Origin: Azonexaceae bacterium | GTDB taxonomy: Bacteria > Pseudomonadota > Gammaproteobacteria > Burkholderiales > Rhodocyclaceae | Reading direction: 5' to 3' | DNA: 35,199 nt | Assembly: GCA_009469675.1 (NCBI GenBank) | Contig: SSSZ01000041.1 | Coordinates: forward strand, 1-35,199 | Shown: positions 33,231-35,199 of the stretch, piece by piece | How the letters are laid out: each line of letters opens with the position of its first letter | Numbering within the stretch: the stretch's first letter is position 1 | The notes under the pieces: model-generated | The model's database searches: none | What the model saw: only the letters and a program-made list of their open reading frames with translations | What the model was told of the DNA's origin: nothing | Position numbers and translations under genes: made by a program

Positions 33231-34841
33231 TCAGATGAGGGGTTTGATTGAAGATTCGATCAGCGCGGCATCGAAGGTTTCGATGACGTCGCGAACAAAG
33301 GGATCCTGTTCGATGGCGGCAATGGCGCGCTCGTGTTTTTCCTGGCGCTCGCGCTGCGCCGTGGCGGCCGGAGTCGCCGACTCGATTGCGGCGAGTTCGA
33401 TACGCAAGGCCAGCGGCCGGCCGACCAGCTCGGCCAGGGCCTGCTGCAGCTTGTCCTGGGCCGGCTTCATCAGCAGATGCCGATGGGCAGGCCCCAGTCG
33501 GAGCAGGCAGCTCCCTTCGGCCAGCTCCCGCAGTTCGCAGTGCTGCGCCAGTTCCCGCGCCATGCCGGTCAACTGCAGGCGCTCCACCAGGGCGTGCCAG
33601 TTGTCGGGAAGGGCCGGCGTCGCCGCCAGGGCGGCCTGGGCCGAGTTTTCGCCAAGCGGTTCGCAGGGGGAAGAAGGGGGCGGGAGACTGGGCCGGGGGG
33701 CCGGCGGCGGCGTACGCCGGGTCGCCTGGGCCACCGCTTCGATCTGTTCCCGCGGCGTTTCCGGACGGAAGGCGTGGAGGCGCAGCAGGGTCATGGCAAA
33801 GCCCGCGTATTCGTCAGGCGCCAGAGGCATTTCCTGCCGCCCGTGGAGGACGATCTGGTACGCGAGTTGCACGAATTCAGGCGACAGCTCGGCGGCAAGC
33901 GCCAGCAGGCGGGGGCGCTCCGGTTCGTCGTCGGCCAGGGCCGACGGCGCGCATTGGGCGATCTGGAGACGCGTCAGCAGCCCCCCCAGTTCCTGCAATG
34001 CGGCGCCAAAAGAAAGACTGCGCAAGGCCATGTCGTCGGCGATGCGCATCAGCCCGGCGGCATCGCCGTCACGCATGGCTTCGAGGACGAGCAACAAGTA
34101 GTCGAGGTCCACCGTCCCCAGCATTTCCCGCACCTGGCTCTCCTCCACCGCGCCCGCGCCGTGGGCGATGGCCTGGTCGAGCAAGGACAGCGCATCGCGC
34201 ATGCTGCCAGCCGCCGAACGGGCGATCAACTGGATCGCCGGAGCATCGTGCCGCACACCCTCCGCTTCGAGAATCCGCGCCAGGTGTCCCGAAATCGCCT
34301 GGGGCGGCATCTGTTTCAAGTTGAACTGCAGGCAGCGGGACAGGACGGTCACCGGGATCTTCTGCGGGTCGGTGGTGGCAAGAATGAATTTGACGTGGTC
34401 CGGCGGCTCCTCCAACGTCTTCAACATGGCGTTGAAAGCCGAGTTGGAAAGCATATGGACTTCGTCGATGACATAGACCTTGAAGCGGCCCCGGGTCGGC
34501 GCGTAGACGGCGTTTTCGAGAAGCTGACGCATCTCGTCGACCTTGGTGTTGGTCGCCGCGTCGACCTCGAGAAGATCGACGAAACGCCCGGCGTCGATTT
34601 CCTGGCACGCCGAACAGACGCCGCAGGGCGTCGGCGTAACGCCGGTCTCGCAGTTCAGCGACTTGGCGAGAATGCGGGCCAGGGTCGTCTTCCCGACGCC
34701 ACGGGTGCCGGTGAACAGGTAGGCGTGATGGAGGCGTTTTTCGGAAAGCGCATGGGTCAGCGCCCGTACGACATGCTCCTGTCCGACCAGGGTAGCGAAA
34801 TTGCGCGGCCGCCACTTGCGGGCGAGAACCTGATAACTCAT
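33231..34841 (-). CDS. dnaX: DNA polymerase III tau (gamma/tau) subunit
   Basis: A 536-residue clamp-loader ATPase. Walker A GTRGVGKT (45-52), zinc ligands C64, C73, C76 and C79, Walker B VYVIDEVHML and the sensor LSRCLQF are all present. The clamp-loader domains end at about 360. A short Pro/Ala-rich linker leads to a C-terminal domain (about 410-536) resembling tau domain V, which contacts the polymerase alpha subunit. It is shorter than E. coli tau (643) because the linker is short. No A-rich slippery heptamer was found, so a gamma form by frameshifting is not indicated. The ATG at 34841 (MSYQVLARKWRPRNF) is the family start; the longer frame begins ten codons upstream. Confidence 0.96.
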   Translation of the reverse strand: MSYQVLARKWRPRNFATLVGQEHVVRALTHALSEKRLHHAYLFTGTRGVGKTTLARILAKSLNCETGVTPTPCGVCSACQEIDAGRFVDLLEVDAATNTKVDEMRQLLENAVYAPTRGRFKVYVIDEVHMLSNSAFNAMLKTLEEPPDHVKFILATTDPQKIPVTVLSRCLQFNLKQMPPQAISGHLARILEAEGVRHDAPAIQLIARSAAGSMRDALSLLDQAIAHGAGAVEESQVREMLGTVDLDYLLLVLEAMRDGDAAGLMRIADDMALRSLSFGAALQELGGLLTRLQIAQCAPSALADDEPERPRLLALAAELSPEFVQLAYQIVLHGRQEMPLAPDEYAGFAMTLLRLHAFRPETPREQIEAVAQATRRTPPPAPRPSLPPPSSPCEPLGENSAQAALAATPALPDNWHALVERLQLTGMARELAQHCELRELAEGSCLLRLGPAHRHLLMKPAQDKLQQALAELVGRPLALRIELAAIESATPAATAQRERQEKHERAIAAIEQDPFVRDVIETFDAALIESSIKPLI

Positions 34842-34893
34842 GGCCCCCTGATCAAAACAGAAATAGCACAAGAAAAGGAAATGGCGAGCCTAA

Positions 34894-34985
34894 CCCCCGG
34901 CACTTGCAGTCAATGGCTGTGGCTGCTTCCTTCCGGACCTGACCAGGTTCACCACCCTGCAATGCGGGGAGACCCGCCGCCGGGG
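34894..34985 (-). ncRNA. ffs: 4.5S SRP RNA
   Basis: The minus strand contains the signature hairpin of the bacterial signal recognition particle RNA, CAGGTCCGGAAGGAAGCAGC, with the GGAA tetraloop and the symmetric and asymmetric loops bound by Ffh. Outer arms CCCCGG and CCGGGGG close the molecule. The ends are placed by pairing and are approximate. Location directly upstream of dnaX is the usual proteobacterial order. Confidence 0.95.
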
Positions 34986-34991
34986 ATTCTA
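34986..34991 (-). promoter_or_regulatory. Possible -10 element for ffs
   Basis: Minus strand TAGAAT, five of six matches to the -10 consensus, lies directly upstream of the SRP RNA. No good -35 is seen at 17 bases, so this is tentative. Confidence 0.4.
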
Positions 34992-35013
34992 ACACAGCGA
35001 AACCCGGGCCGCT

Positions 35014-35055
35014 GAAAAAGCGAAACCCCCATTAGCATCGGCTAACAGGGGTTTC
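35014..35055 (-). terminator. Intrinsic terminator of the rRNA operon
   Basis: On the minus strand, just after 5S, GAAACCCC...GGGGGTTTC with an inner TTAGC/GCTAA stem and CGAT loop is followed by GCTTTTT. This is a textbook Rho-independent terminator and separates the rRNA operon from ffs. Confidence 0.92.
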
Positions 35056-35062
35056 TGGATAG

Positions 35063-35180
35063 GAGCCTGGCGATGACCTACTTTCTCACACGGGGTGTGC
35101 AATATCATCGGCGCGGTTTCGTTTCACGGTCCTGTTCGGGAAGGGAAGGGGTGGGTCCGAAACGCTATGGTCGCCAAGCG
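35063..35180 (-). rRNA. rrf: 5S ribosomal RNA
   Basis: The minus strand reads GCTTGGCGACCATAGCG at the 5' end and GTAGGTCATCGCCAGGCTCC at the 3' end. The pairing termini and the conserved central segment (CCCGAACAGGACCGTGAAAC) fit a betaproteobacterial 5S rRNA of about 118 bases. The ends are approximate. The 16S and 23S genes would lie beyond the window edge on this strand. Confidence 0.96.
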
Positions 35181-35199
35181 TAACTTGTGTGTTTGTCGC

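Noticed and set aside
33231-34841. Programmed frameshift in dnaX to make gamma
   Set aside because: No A-rich slippery heptamer with downstream hairpin was found in the reading frame; the longest A-run on the coding strand is five and lies near the 3' end.

Overview
The window looks like the chromosome of a high-GC betaproteobacterium, most likely in or near the Rhodocyclaceae (Azospira, Dechloromonas, Thauera, Azoarcus group). This is inferred from the GC-rich sequence, the petABC-sspA-sspB and ffs-dnaX-ybaB-recR gene orders, PVWY in cytochrome b, and kinase and receiver subfamilies I associate with these bacteria. No species-level assignment is possible from the sequence alone.

Plus strand, 40-13080: a tightly packed signalling operon of ten genes, several joined by ATGA stop/start overlaps. 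In order they encode PAS-GGDEF(degenerate)-EAL-REC-PAS; a small stand-alone domain resembling the tail of HD-GYP proteins; an HDOD protein; a bacteriohemerythrin-PAS histidine kinase; REC-HD-GYP; a single-domain REC; an MglA-type small GTPase; a second histidine kinase; a REC-MshEN-PilB/GspE-type ATPase; and a third histidine kinase whose catalytic core nearly duplicates the first. The set joins oxygen or redox sensing, phosphotransfer, c-di-GMP turnover, a polarity-type GTPase and a secretion/pilus-type ATPase, but contains no pilus structural gene and no MglB. It is the best candidate for an undescribed system here.

Minus strand, 13156-19691: nasT (ANTAR antiterminator), a multi-PAS hybrid kinase, an Hpt/pseudo-receiver protein, a short CbiX-type chelatase and a PP2C-Ser/Thr kinase fusion. 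These lie downstream of the nitrate assimilation genes and are read in the same direction.

Minus strand, 19944-28317: nitrate assimilation. A NarK/NasA-type transporter, nirD and nirB form one unit; assimilatory nitrate reductase and ybiB form a second. Both units have near-consensus sigma-54 promoters (TGGCAC-N5-TTGCW), each with an NtrC-type dyad (GCACC-N5-GGTGC) centred about 87-89 bp upstream of the predicted start. An inverted pair of about 105-bp MITE-like repeats flanks the nirB-nirD-transporter unit.

Minus strand, 28446-35180: housekeeping genes. These are sspA-sspB, petABC (cytochrome bc1) with its promoter and terminator, dnaX-ybaB-recR, the 4.5S SRP RNA, and the 5S rRNA that ends an rRNA operon with a clear intrinsic terminator.
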